Shown in pieces: positions 53,677 through 62,357 of a DNA stretch of 64,000 bases. The notes beneath the pieces were generated by a model that had not been told where the DNA came from, ran no database searches, and saw only the letters and a list, made by a program, of their open reading frames with translations. Position numbers and translations under genes: made by a program. This stretch comes from an uncultured Pseudomonadales bacterium. Its GTDB lineage: Bacteria > Pseudomonadota > Gammaproteobacteria > Pseudomonadales > Porticoccaceae. Position 1 is the stretch's first letter, and the number at the start of each line of letters is the position of its first letter. The stretch is from contig CALSNK010000009.1 in the NCBI GenBank assembly GCA_943787675.1, positions 1 to 64,000 of the forward strand. Reading direction: 5' to 3'.

Positions 53677-54300
53677 ATGAATTTTTACGATAAATATATA
53701 TTGCCGAGCTTTTTAAACTGTGCCTGCGGTTCCAAGCCAATCAAGTATCAGCGCAGCAAAGTGGTGCCTATGGCAGAAGGTGTAGTGTTGGAAGTGGGTA
53801 TTGGCTCTGGCCTTAATATTCCCTATTACGACAGCAGCAAGGTGAGCCGAATTATCGGCCTTGATCCCTCTGAAGAACTTAATACCATGGCTAAAAAGGT
53901 GGCCGCAGACAAGGGCTTGGAGGTGGAGTTTATTCTAAGTGGCGCTGAGTCCATTCCGTTGCCAGACGACTATGTTGATACAGTGCTGGTGACTTACACC
54001 CTATGTACTATTCCAGATGCGCTATCCGCCAATAAAGAAATGCGCCGAGTGTTAAAACCGGGTGGCAAGCTTATTTTTTGCGAGCATGGGCTAGCGCCCG
54101 ATGGGGGCGTTGCTAAATGGCAGGCCAGAATTGACCCTTACTGGGGAAAAATTGCCGGAGGCTGCCACCTCAACCGCGATATTCCGCAGCTGATTCAGGC
54201 GGCAGGTTTTGAGATTCAGTCTATGGAGCAAATGTATTTGCCCAGCACGCCGAAATTTGCCGGTTACAACTACTGGGGAGTCGCTACCAGCCCTGACTAG
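53677..54300 (+). CDS. Class I SAM-dependent methyltransferase
   Basis: Small soluble methyltransferase of 207 aa, UbiE/Methyltransf_11 type. Seen: motif I VVLEVGIGSGLNIPYYD (about 35-51), post-I acidic RIIGLDPSEEL, motif II-like DDYVDTVLVTYTLCTI and motif III RVLKPGGKLIFCEHGLAPDGG. The substrate is unknown; METTL7-like lipid or thiol methyltransferases show the same CEHG motif. Ribosome binding site GGGGGG 9 nt upstream. Confidence 0.88.
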   Translation: MNFYDKYILPSFLNCACGSKPIKYQRSKVVPMAEGVVLEVGIGSGLNIPYYDSSKVSRIIGLDPSEELNTMAKKVAADKGLEVEFILSGAESIPLPDDYVDTVLVTYTLCTIPDALSANKEMRRVLKPGGKLIFCEHGLAPDGGVAKWQARIDPYWGKIAGGCHLNRDIPQLIQAAGFEIQSMEQMYLPSTPKFAGYNYWGVATSPD

Positions 54301-54324
54301 TGCAAGGGCTATTAAGTAAGACTT

Positions 54325-54687
54325 TTAGAGTAGCTTATTTAGGCTGTCAGTTTCGACTAGGGCTCTTAGATCACTGGAGCCACCAATCAAAACGCCATTG
54401 ATAAAGATCATTGGAAATGAAGGCCAGCCAGTCCACATTTTGAGCGCGTTGCGACGACGCCACAGCTTAAAATAGCTGCCGTATTCTAAATAGGCATACT
54501 CGATACCCAGTCCATCAAGAGTCTTACGGGCTCTTTTGGGCGCCGGGTTTTGCGCCATGCCAACCACGACTACTTTGTTGTTGGCCACGGCCTCTTGAAC
54601 TTCCGAGATAATATCTGCGTGATTATCAGCGACCGTTTTTTTGATGGCAGCGTGAATATTTTTGTTAGCTAAAATCTGGCGTGGCAT
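54325..54687 (-). CDS. Glutaredoxin-fold protein without cysteines
   Basis: 120-aa protein with the glutaredoxin fold, but no cysteine anywhere. The active-site stretch reads VVVVGMAQNPAPKRARKTLD, where CPYC (or CGFS) would lie at NPAP; the downstream fold is intact (cis-Pro loop TGWPSFPMIFINGVLIGGSSDL, including the GG-S glutathione-binding turn). It therefore cannot perform thiol redox chemistry; a glutathione- or Fe-S-binding or structural role is possible. N-terminal 30 residues are a helical extension. It is alone between an MTase and the beta-helix/cytochrome gene. Confidence 0.8.
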   Translation of the reverse strand: MPRQILANKNIHAAIKKTVADNHADIISEVQEAVANNKVVVVGMAQNPAPKRARKTLDGLGIEYAYLEYGSYFKLWRRRNALKMWTGWPSFPMIFINGVLIGGSSDLRALVETDSLNKLL

Positions 54688-54764
54688 AGGTCTACCTTAT
54701 TGTTTTAATTGTCGGTGTTTCTCGGGCGGCCAAAATCGACCGCCTCCATTGTAAGAATAACGAT

Positions 54765-56258
54765 CTAGTTACTAACTTGCAGCATGTACTTGGCCACCGC
54801 TAGCTGAGTTTCTGAGTCTAGATAATTCTGGGCGGGCATCTCGGGAAAATTATCTCGCCTTTTGATTGGCGCGTTAATGTAGGCCGCTAGCCCTTGGGGG
54901 TTATCGGCATACATGGCTTGAATAACCTGCACCGATGGCCCGATTAAACGACCGGTATAGCTATGGCAGCCAGCGCATACACCGAGGTAAGCGATCTCAC
55001 CACGCTCGGATGACGCGATAACCCGAGGCTGCGCACCACCGGCTAACAGGTAGCTGTCTATGCTGTCGGTATTGGTAAATCCACATTCGCTATAGTCGCC
55101 AATGCCCACTGTGCGATAGCGATGGCGATTAATAATGCAGCTGCCATTGCTGGGTCCCACATGCACTATATCCACTAGGCCTGTATGCAGTTCGGTCAGG
55201 GCCACGGCCATGACTTCGGGAATAGTGTCGTAGCCATTATTGAGCATGACATTGTCGAGAATCATGGTGCGATCGGCATTGGGGTCCGATTGTATATCCA
55301 TGGTAATGGTCGGGGCAAAGCTGTGATCATTGATGATGATGCCGGCGGTTTTATTATTGGTAATAATGTTGCCTTCGATAATCACGTCATCTGCGGCCAT
55401 CACTAAAATACCGGTGCCCGCTGGAATGCCAGAGACGATAGAGCCCGGGGCACCAAAGTTAGGGGTGTTGTTATCTGACACAAAATTATTGCGGATAATG
55501 ACATCTTCGGTGGTTTTGATCGGCAGGCCGGGGGTAACAAAGGCCAGAATGCCGCCGGTGTTATGGTGAGCATTGTTGTACTCAACGATGGCGTGGCGGC
55601 TATTTTCAATCTCGATACCGGCAACGCTATCAAACACCTCGTTATAGGCCACGTGAATATTGTCACTCATGCCGATGTAGATGGCGGCATCTTCAATACC
55701 CGAAACCACATTGTGTTCAACTAAGCCATTGGTGCCTAGCTGGGGGAAAATACCGTAGATACCTGTGTCGACAATAACGTTATTGCGGATCTCAAAGTTA
55801 TTGCCCGCCTGACCCATAATGCCATTGCCCTTGTATTGGGTAATGCGAAAATTCTCGATAATAATATTATTGCCGGAATAGAGAATGGCATCGTTGAGCT
55901 TGCCCAGACCATCGAGCGTGGCGCGAGCGCCGTTTTGAATTACGCCAACCAGATGTATATCGTCTTTGTCGATATACACAGTCTCTGAATAGGTACCGGG
56001 CATTACCTGAATAGTATCGCCCGGTTGCGCGGCCTCAACGGCTGCCTGAATCGAGTCACCTGGGCTAACAACATGAATATTGCCTGCGACACTGCGATGG
56101 GGCACGGCACCGACTGTCACCTCTGACTCAAATCCGCCCTCATAGCTCGCGCCGCCCACGGAGCTGGTGATAACCGGCGCTTCATTATTGCTGCTACCAA
56201 AAATCCAACCACCGGCAAAGATGATAATTGCGAGGACGACTTTATATTTATTATTCAT
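54765..56258 (-). CDS. Right-handed parallel beta-helix protein fused to a C-terminal cytochrome c domain
   Basis: Exported 497-aa protein. N-terminal hydrophobic anchor or signal (about 5-22). Residues 60-380 are beta-helix coils (GDTIQVMPGTYSETVYIDKD, NNIIIENFRITQYKGNGI, NFEIRNNVIVDTGIYGI, NIHVAYNEVFDSVAGIEIEN, DVIIEGNIITNNKTAGIII), as in NosD or polysaccharide lyase-like folds. The last 70 residues are a c-type cytochrome: haem motif CAGCH (428-432) and axial Met474 in FPEMP. It starts 28 bp after the di-haem peroxidase gene on the same strand, so the two are very likely co-transcribed and act together in the periplasm. Confidence 0.85.
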   Translation of the reverse strand: MNNKYKVVLAIIIFAGGWIFGSSNNEAPVITSSVGGASYEGGFESEVTVGAVPHRSVAGNIHVVSPGDSIQAAVEAAQPGDTIQVMPGTYSETVYIDKDDIHLVGVIQNGARATLDGLGKLNDAILYSGNNIIIENFRITQYKGNGIMGQAGNNFEIRNNVIVDTGIYGIFPQLGTNGLVEHNVVSGIEDAAIYIGMSDNIHVAYNEVFDSVAGIEIENSRHAIVEYNNAHHNTGGILAFVTPGLPIKTTEDVIIRNNFVSDNNTPNFGAPGSIVSGIPAGTGILVMAADDVIIEGNIITNNKTAGIIINDHSFAPTITMDIQSDPNADRTMILDNVMLNNGYDTIPEVMAVALTELHTGLVDIVHVGPSNGSCIINRHRYRTVGIGDYSECGFTNTDSIDSYLLAGGAQPRVIASSERGEIAYLGVCAGCHSYTGRLIGPSVQVIQAMYADNPQGLAAYINAPIKRRDNFPEMPAQNYLDSETQLAVAKYMLQVSN

Positions 56259-56286
56259 AGTTACTCTCCTTAACTTTTCTCAATAG

Positions 56287-57498
56287 CTACTTTTCTAGTG
56301 CAGCAGCAAGACTGGTACTGGTATTTAATAGACCCGAGGGAACCTGGCTGGGTGTTTCGGGCATAAAGCTTTCATCGCTGAGAGCGCCCATAAAATCCAC
56401 CAGTCGATCGAGTTCGGTATCGGTTAACTTGGGGTCGGAGATATGCCAATGGAGCAACAGCTCCTCTCCCTCGGGCACGGCATGACCACGCCCTTTGGTA
56501 TAAAACTCTGCGGCTTCGCGCAATGTGGCAAATCGGCCGCTATGCATATAGGGCGCAGTGCGCGCAATATTGCGTAGGGTAGGTACTTTAAAGCCACCTA
56601 TTAATCGCTTAGCACTAAAGGTTTCTGCCGCCCCAATATCTCGAGGCAAGCCGACAGGTTCCGGTGTACCTATAACCGCGACCTGTTGATTGGTAAATAA
56701 GGGTGGCGTATGGCACTGAGAACAGCGCGCCACAAAAGACCGAAATACATTAAGCCCTTCCAATTCATGGGGGCTCAACGCCTTGGCATCGCCATGGGCA
56801 TATCGATCATAGGCACTGTTTAACGAAATCAATGAGCTTTGGAAGGCACTGAGTGCTGTCACTGTATTGTCGATCGTCAACGCATCTTTGGATGCCGGAA
56901 ACGCCTGCTCGAATAATCTAGGGTAGGCGGCCACCTGATTGAGGTTGCTAAGTAACTGCTCTGGAGTATTGGCCATTTCTTTATCTGAGAACAGTGGCCC
57001 GATAGCCTGTTCTTCAAGACTATGGGCGCGAGCATCCCAGAAAAACACCGATAAAAATGCGCTGTTCCATAGGGTTGGCGAAGATCGCTGACTGACTTGG
57101 CCACGGGCACCCACACTGCGGTCCATGCCATCACTAAAGCCGAGCGTTGGATTGTGGCAATTGGCGCAGGAAAGATTTTTATCCGCAGAGAGAACAGGAT
57201 CAAAAAACAGCAGTCGACCGAGATCAATCTGTTGCGGGCTAAAACCATCGCGATGTTTCGGTAGGGCCGTTTTTAGCCCCCCGAGACCTCGATCCTGCAA
57301 TGAGTCATAGAGTTGGTAAAGATTGCGTAGCTGGCATTGATTGTTGTTGTCGAGGGCGAAGCTAGGAGGGCATTTGTCCGCTAGAGCGAATGTACTTTCA
57401 GCGGATTGCGCCAGCGTAAATGACATTGCAATAAGCGTTGCGAAGATGCATGAAAATGCATTGCGATTGGCCTTATTGTTAATGAGATATTTGGTCAT
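56287..57498 (-). CDS. Di-haem cytochrome c peroxidase / MauG-family protein
   Basis: Periplasmic di-haem enzyme of 403 aa. Signal peptide about 1-33 (cleavage near QSAES). Two CxxCH motifs are seen: CANCH (111-115) and CSQCH (259-263), with RSSPTLWNSAFLSVFFWDARAHSLEEQ between them and KVPTLRNIARTAPYMHSG and a Met-containing DFMGALSDE end, typical of the CcpA/MauG family. MauG-type members oxidise other proteins or small quinols through bis-Fe(IV) chemistry; ordinary members remove H2O2. First gene of a pair with the beta-helix/cytochrome fusion, its likely electron partner or substrate. Confidence 0.92.
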   Translation of the reverse strand: MTKYLINNKANRNAFSCIFATLIAMSFTLAQSAESTFALADKCPPSFALDNNNQCQLRNLYQLYDSLQDRGLGGLKTALPKHRDGFSPQQIDLGRLLFFDPVLSADKNLSCANCHNPTLGFSDGMDRSVGARGQVSQRSSPTLWNSAFLSVFFWDARAHSLEEQAIGPLFSDKEMANTPEQLLSNLNQVAAYPRLFEQAFPASKDALTIDNTVTALSAFQSSLISLNSAYDRYAHGDAKALSPHELEGLNVFRSFVARCSQCHTPPLFTNQQVAVIGTPEPVGLPRDIGAAETFSAKRLIGGFKVPTLRNIARTAPYMHSGRFATLREAAEFYTKGRGHAVPEGEELLLHWHISDPKLTDTELDRLVDFMGALSDESFMPETPSQVPSGLLNTSTSLAAALEK

Positions 57499-57682
57499 TT
57501 ATGTCTGATGATTATTGTTATTATTTTTATCCTCTGAGTATGCCATAAAAAGCAACCCAATGTATTTTCTCCTGTGGCTATTTCGGCATCTAATTAAGGC
57601 GGTAAATTTTCAAACTATTAATGCTTAGTCCATGCCTCATGGTATCTAGCGGTGGTCTATAGTTAGTCAGATAAGAGCCCGT

Positions 57683-57701
57683 GCAGAAAAAAATTTTCTG
57701 C
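57683..57701. promoter_or_regulatory. Inverted repeat upstream of argC
   Basis: GCAGAAAA (57683-57690) / TTTTCTGC (57694-57701), exact arms with a 3-nt centre, 33 bp before the argC start. A protein-binding site or attenuator-like hairpin; it does not fit the ArgR box consensus. Confidence 0.4.
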
Positions 57702-57734
57702 TGAGACGTAAGTTAACGGTTAGGGACAACCCGG

Positions 57735-58721
57735 ATGAATAAGATTTATATAGATGGCCAAGCAGGCACCACTGGACTGCAGATTCATTCTAGGCTGAGT
57801 GGTCGAGATGATATTGAAATTCTTGAAATCGATGCTGACTATCGCAAGGATTTAATGGCTCGCAGAGAGTTAATTAATGCTTCTGACATTACCATTCTCT
57901 GCCTGCCAGATTTGGCGGCAAAAGAAGCGGTTAGTTTGGTTGATTCAGAGTCTATCCGTATTCTGGATGCGAGCTCGGCTCACCGTATAACTGACCAATG
58001 GGTGTATGGGTTACCTGAGATATCCTTGGCGCAACAATCGGCCATTAAAAATGCGCGGTGGGTAAGTAACCCCGGTTGCTACCCAACTGGTGCCATCCTA
58101 TTCCTTCGTCCATTGATAGAGGCAGGGCTGCTATCTCCAGTTTACCCCTATGCCATAAATGCAGTGTCTGGATACACGGGCGGGGGCCGAGAGGCGATAG
58201 AGCGTTTTGAAAATACTGCCCATAAAAAACATATTAGTGCGCCGATTAGACGCTATGCATTTGCCAATGAACATAAGCATATTAAAGAAATAAAAAAATA
58301 TTCAGAGCTAGCGGCTAAGCCAATATTTATGCCATCTTATGGTCATTATGCTCAGGGAATTACTCTTCAGATACCTATTTATTTGTCTATGCATAATGTA
58401 AATTTAACGGCGAATGATCTAAGAAATAAATTGGCGGAACATTATGCTGACTCTTCATTTGTGACCGTTTTGAATAACGAGCAGACGGAATTATTGGAAG
58501 GGATTGAGCCAGAGATTCACAACAATACCAATGCAGTTTCTCTCATGGTTCTTGCGCCGGAAAATACTGATCATGCAGTGCTATGTGCGGTATACGATAA
58601 TCTAGGAAAAGGGGCTTCAGGTGCTGCCGTGCAGAACCTCGAAATTATGCTGGGGTTACCCGAATCCGATGGCCTTGTATCCGCTGCGCTCTCATTAAAC
58701 CCTAATCAAATTCTAAACTAG
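57735..58721 (+). CDS. argC: N-acetyl-gamma-glutamyl-phosphate reductase, type 2
   Basis: NADPH-dependent reductase of the third step of arginine biosynthesis (N-acetylglutamyl phosphate to semialdehyde). 328 aa. Seen: DGQAGTTGLQIHSRLSGRDD (7-26, short nucleotide-binding turn without the extra loop of type 1), DASSAHRITDQWVYGLPEI, and the active-site NPGCYPTG with Cys115, then YAFANEHKHIKEI and FMPSYGHYAQGI. These are the hallmarks of the type 2 (AGPR-2) form. Standing alone, outside an arg operon. Confidence 0.93.
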   Translation: MNKIYIDGQAGTTGLQIHSRLSGRDDIEILEIDADYRKDLMARRELINASDITILCLPDLAAKEAVSLVDSESIRILDASSAHRITDQWVYGLPEISLAQQSAIKNARWVSNPGCYPTGAILFLRPLIEAGLLSPVYPYAINAVSGYTGGGREAIERFENTAHKKHISAPIRRYAFANEHKHIKEIKKYSELAAKPIFMPSYGHYAQGITLQIPIYLSMHNVNLTANDLRNKLAEHYADSSFVTVLNNEQTELLEGIEPEIHNNTNAVSLMVLAPENTDHAVLCAVYDNLGKGASGAAVQNLEIMLGLPESDGLVSAALSLNPNQILN

Positions 58722-58772
58722 CTCTATACAGATTACAGCGACCTCACAAACCACTGGGATTGTTTGCAACCC

Positions 58773-59993
58773 CTATTCTGGCAGCTGCGTTTGAACCACG
58801 GCACCCTCTTTAATTAATCCATCGACAGACTCTTTGTTCCAGCCCAGTTCTGCCAAAATATGTCGGCTATGCTCACCCAGTAATGGGCTGGGTTTGGCTT
58901 GGGAGGTTGTCGCGCCCTCGAATTGCACCGGTGGTCTGGGTACAGTTAATGTGCCCATAGCTTTGGTGACATAGGTTTCTAATGCATCAATCGCCTGTAT
59001 CTGTTCACTGGCTTCTAGGTCGTCACGCTTCACACAGGGTGAGCAGGGCACGTCGGCAGCCACCAGAATCGCCAGGGCTTTCTCTACACCAATATCTAAA
59101 AGGGGATTCTGGATCACATGGGCAACTTCGCGCATATTGCTCATGCGCGAGGGAATTGAGGCGTAGAGCGGTGTGCCTACCAATTCTGGATAGCCAAGCA
59201 TCGGCAGTAGTGCCTTCCAGTGGTTATCTTTTAGGGGGGCCACGGCCACTGCGCCGTCACTGTAGTTAATGGTGTGAAAGTAATCTGAGCCCGGCGACAT
59301 ATTAATTCTGTCGTCGTCTTTTAATGTTCTGTGCATCATGCCGTCTGGCCACATAAAAGCGAGGCAGGCATGGAGCATGGAGATATCAACGTGTTGACCC
59401 TTTCCGGTGGTGGCTCTGGCCACCAGTGCTGCGGTTGCCGCCTGACTAACGGTGTAGGCGGTGACCTTGTCGCAGATAAAGGTACGGATAAAATCAAACT
59501 GGTTATCGTCGGGCGCCTGCAAATCTGTCAGCCCAGCCAGACCTTGAATAACATGATCAAAGGCGGGTAGGTCTGCCATGGGGCCCTGAATACCAAAACC
59601 ACTCACGGCCACATAGATTAATTTGGGGTTTATGGCGCGTAGCACGTCGGAGCTGAGACCAATGCGGTCCATCACGCCGGGACGATAGTTGTGCAGCAGA
59701 ATATCGGCGCGAGCAGCGAGCTTTTTTACCGCCTCAACACCAGCTTCAGATTTAAGATCGATAGCCAGTGAGCGTTTGCCGCGATTACAGTTGTGAAAAA
59801 ACCCCGAGACGCCCCCCTTCTGTGTACCCAGCGGGCGCATTTGATCACCCATAATGGGCGGCTCAACCTTGATGACATTGGCTCCCTGCGCGGCCATGGT
59901 CATGGCGGCCAAGGAGCAGGTAATCATGTTAGAAAGTTCTATGACTTCGAGTCCCGCCAGAGGTTGGCGAGCGGTCGGGGTCTGTTGTGTCAT
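58773..59993 (-). CDS. CaiB/BaiF family CoA-transferase (type III)
   Basis: Type III acyl-CoA:carboxylate CoA-transferase, 406 aa. Seen: PLAGLEVIELSNMITCSLAA (11-30), ANVIKVEPPIMGDQMR, NRGKRSLAIDLKSEAG, DILLHNYRPGVMDRIGL and PAFDHVIQGLAGLTDLQ with the active-site Asp (AFDH). Members transfer CoA between acyl-CoA and acids such as carnitine, bile acids, oxalate, or aromatic acids. It is followed on the same strand, with a 54-bp gap, by the thioesterase gene upstream of it, so the two may share a transcript. Specific acid unknown. Confidence 0.9.
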   Translation of the reverse strand: MTQQTPTARQPLAGLEVIELSNMITCSLAAMTMAAQGANVIKVEPPIMGDQMRPLGTQKGGVSGFFHNCNRGKRSLAIDLKSEAGVEAVKKLAARADILLHNYRPGVMDRIGLSSDVLRAINPKLIYVAVSGFGIQGPMADLPAFDHVIQGLAGLTDLQAPDDNQFDFIRTFICDKVTAYTVSQAATAALVARATTGKGQHVDISMLHACLAFMWPDGMMHRTLKDDDRINMSPGSDYFHTINYSDGAVAVAPLKDNHWKALLPMLGYPELVGTPLYASIPSRMSNMREVAHVIQNPLLDIGVEKALAILVAADVPCSPCVKRDDLEASEQIQAIDALETYVTKAMGTLTVPRPPVQFEGATTSQAKPSPLLGEHSRHILAELGWNKESVDGLIKEGAVVQTQLPE

Positions 59994-60047
59994 CTTGCTT
60001 ACCTCAGTTTTATTATTATTTTTTTTACTGATGTTATTAGCTTTTGA

Positions 60048-60848
60048 TTAGACCACCTTATCGTAAACACCCACCATTTGGCGATTTAGTGCGAGCAGCT
60101 GGCCATTGGGATGGTAAATTTTACCTTCAGTGTGGGCATAACCCTGACCGGCTTCAATGGCGCTGCATTCGTAGTAGAGCATGTCTTCTAAGTCTAATTG
60201 AGCTCTGGGCTGCATAAATTCAACATTCCAGGTGATGGTGCTGGTGGGCGCAGGCGCACTGAGCATGGGTAATATGGCGGGTGGCCAGGTGTCAATCAAG
60301 GCTAATATGGTTGCGTCGTTAAGGACTTCGCTCGGTTTATCAAGTCGCATCCAGCCGGCGATCAGACTGTCGTTGGAGCCAGTAAAGGGCCGATTGTTAT
60401 GAGTGTAGCGAAGATCAAAGTACTGCACGAAATCGGGAAGTTTGCCTTTGGCGAAAGGCAGTTTCACCGCGTCTTTCTGGGCAACTGGGAATACCATGGT
60501 GGGCAGATCGATATTAATGGAGGAGGTTCGCTGTCGGGTATAACAGGCAATAATTTCAGTTTTAACCTCGCCATTTTGCAGTAGCTGTCCTTCGATTTGC
60601 ACCACGGATTTCCCTTCGGAAATTATTCTGTGGCGAAATTCACAGTCGACATCTGCAATGGTGGCGCCACAGAAATGAATATTAATGGTGCGCAGATCAC
60701 GACCGCTTAGCTCAACATTGGATTCTATATGGACGACAACAAGTGCGGCTGTCAGACCACCAAAAATACTCCGTCCCTGGCCCCATTCTTCGCTAATAGT
60801 AAACACCGTTTCGGTTTTGGCGAGGTCTCGATAATGCAAAAAATCCAT
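60048..60848 (-). CDS. TesB-like acyl-CoA thioesterase
   Basis: Double-hotdog thioesterase of 266 aa that releases CoA from acyl-CoAs. Seen: the N-terminal hotdog (GQGRSIFGGLTAALVVVHIE followed by RDLRTINIHFCG) and the C-terminal half (GSNDSLIAGWMRLD, ATILALIDTWPPAILPML, TITWNVEFM) with the helix and Asp that form the active site of the TesB/acyl-CoA thioesterase II type. First gene of a minus-strand pair with the CaiB-type transferase, which suggests that the two set the CoA status of one acid. Confidence 0.83.
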   Translation of the reverse strand: MDFLHYRDLAKTETVFTISEEWGQGRSIFGGLTAALVVVHIESNVELSGRDLRTINIHFCGATIADVDCEFRHRIISEGKSVVQIEGQLLQNGEVKTEIIACYTRQRTSSINIDLPTMVFPVAQKDAVKLPFAKGKLPDFVQYFDLRYTHNNRPFTGSNDSLIAGWMRLDKPSEVLNDATILALIDTWPPAILPMLSAPAPTSTITWNVEFMQPRAQLDLEDMLYYECSAIEAGQGYAHTEGKIYHPNGQLLALNRQMVGVYDKVV

Positions 60849-61073
60849 GAAATTCCTTATTACTTCTTTATTGGTCGTGTTTAAGGGTCGGTATCTGGCA
60901 CTAAGCCTGCCGCGGTCACTTAACCGATCGAATAGGTTTAGTTTCCACTGCTAGCCAAGGGCCGTAAAGGCTAGAAGGAGACCAATCGGTACTGAGGCCA
61001 AGTCTATAACGCTGGTTATATTTGATTGTGAGTAATACTATACTCAGCCAAAAATAATAAAAAAGACAATAAT

Positions 61074-62354
61074 ATGACTCAGCTAATCTCCCAACGCCTT
61101 AAATTACCCTGCGGTGCAGAATTGCCCAATCGTTTGGCCAAAGCGGCTATGACCGAAGGCTTGGCAACCGCCAATGGCGTGCCAACACCAGAGCTGGAAC
61201 GGCTCTATGGTCTGTGGAGTGATGGCGGTGCAGGCATGTTGCTGTCGGGCAATATTCAGGTGGATCGCGATCACCTAGAGCGCCCGGGTAATGTCGTGAT
61301 TGACGCTAAGCCCAATGCGGCTATGCGTAAATCCCTGGCTAGCTGGGCAAAAGCTGGCACACGCAATGGCAATCACTTTTGGGCGCAAATTAGTCATGCC
61401 GGTCGCCAGACGCAAAAAATTGTTAACCCTCACCCGAAAGCACCATCGCCGATCAAGCTGGGTCTACCCGGTGGTCAGTTTGGTGAGCCAGTGGCCTTAA
61501 CCAAGCCTGAGATTAAACAGATAGTGCGACGCTTTGGTGTCTGTGCCGCCGCCGTGCAAGAGGCGGGTTTTACCGGCGTGCAGGTTCATGCAGCCCATGG
61601 TTATCTGCTGTCGCAGTTTTTGAGTCCTCGCAGTAATCATCGGGATGACGAATACGGTGGTGACCTGGCTAATCGTGCCCGCATGTTACTAGATGTGATT
61701 GCCGCGGTGCGCAAGGCTGTGGGCCCAGATTTTCCCGTGGCAGTAAAACTTAACAGTGCCGATTTTCAAAAGGGCGGATTTGATTTTGCCGACAGTTTGG
61801 AAGTTGTGCAGTGGTTAGAAAAAGCCAGTGTGGACCTTATTGAAATTTCTGGTGGTACCTACGAGCAGCCTAAGTTGCTGGGTGTTGCCGGTATGGAAGA
61901 AGAGGAAAAGCAGGAGGTTAAGGAATCTACCATGATCCGTGAGGCCTACTTTGTCGACTTCGCTCTGGCCATGCAAGAAAAGGTCTCCATACCTCTAATG
62001 GTCACGGGTGGTTTTCGTCAGCGTCGGGTGATGGAACAGGCATTGGAAACAGGCAGTGCCGATCTGATTGGTTTGGGTCGCCCCATGTGTGTGATGGCCG
62101 ATGCGCCTAATCAATTATTGGCTGGCTTGGATGAGTTGCCACGCTATGAAGATAACCTGTCTCTATTCCCCAGCTGGCTTTCATTTTTGAGCAGCTTTAA
62201 ACCGTTACGCGCCCTCGCAACTTTTGCGGTGCAGTTTTGGTTCTATGGGCAGATTTACGCCATTGGCCATAGAGGGAAGGCTGATGACAACCTCAGCGTA
62301 TTTGCGGCAACAAAACAAAACATGGCCCTAGAGAAAAAGCTCACTGCCAAGTAG
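61074..62354 (+). CDS. NADH:flavin oxidoreductase, old yellow enzyme family
   Basis: FMN-dependent ene-reductase of 426 aa. Seen: LPNRLAKAAMTEGLA (FMN/substrate start), ISHAGRQTQKIV, the catalytic-His motif GVQVHAAHGYLLSQFLSPR and NHRDDEYGGDLANRARMLLD, then GGFRQRRVMEQAL, the phosphate-binding GLGRPMC. The C-terminal about 60 residues carry a hydrophobic helix. This single-domain form acts on alpha,beta-unsaturated carbonyls. Convergent with the persulfide dioxygenase gene, 3 bp apart. Confidence 0.92.
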   Translation: MTQLISQRLKLPCGAELPNRLAKAAMTEGLATANGVPTPELERLYGLWSDGGAGMLLSGNIQVDRDHLERPGNVVIDAKPNAAMRKSLASWAKAGTRNGNHFWAQISHAGRQTQKIVNPHPKAPSPIKLGLPGGQFGEPVALTKPEIKQIVRRFGVCAAAVQEAGFTGVQVHAAHGYLLSQFLSPRSNHRDDEYGGDLANRARMLLDVIAAVRKAVGPDFPVAVKLNSADFQKGGFDFADSLEVVQWLEKASVDLIEISGGTYEQPKLLGVAGMEEEEKQEVKESTMIREAYFVDFALAMQEKVSIPLMVTGGFRQRRVMEQALETGSADLIGLGRPMCVMADAPNQLLAGLDELPRYEDNLSLFPSWLSFLSSFKPLRALATFAVQFWFYGQIYAIGHRGKADDNLSVFAATKQNMALEKKLTAK

Positions 62355-62357
62355 CTA

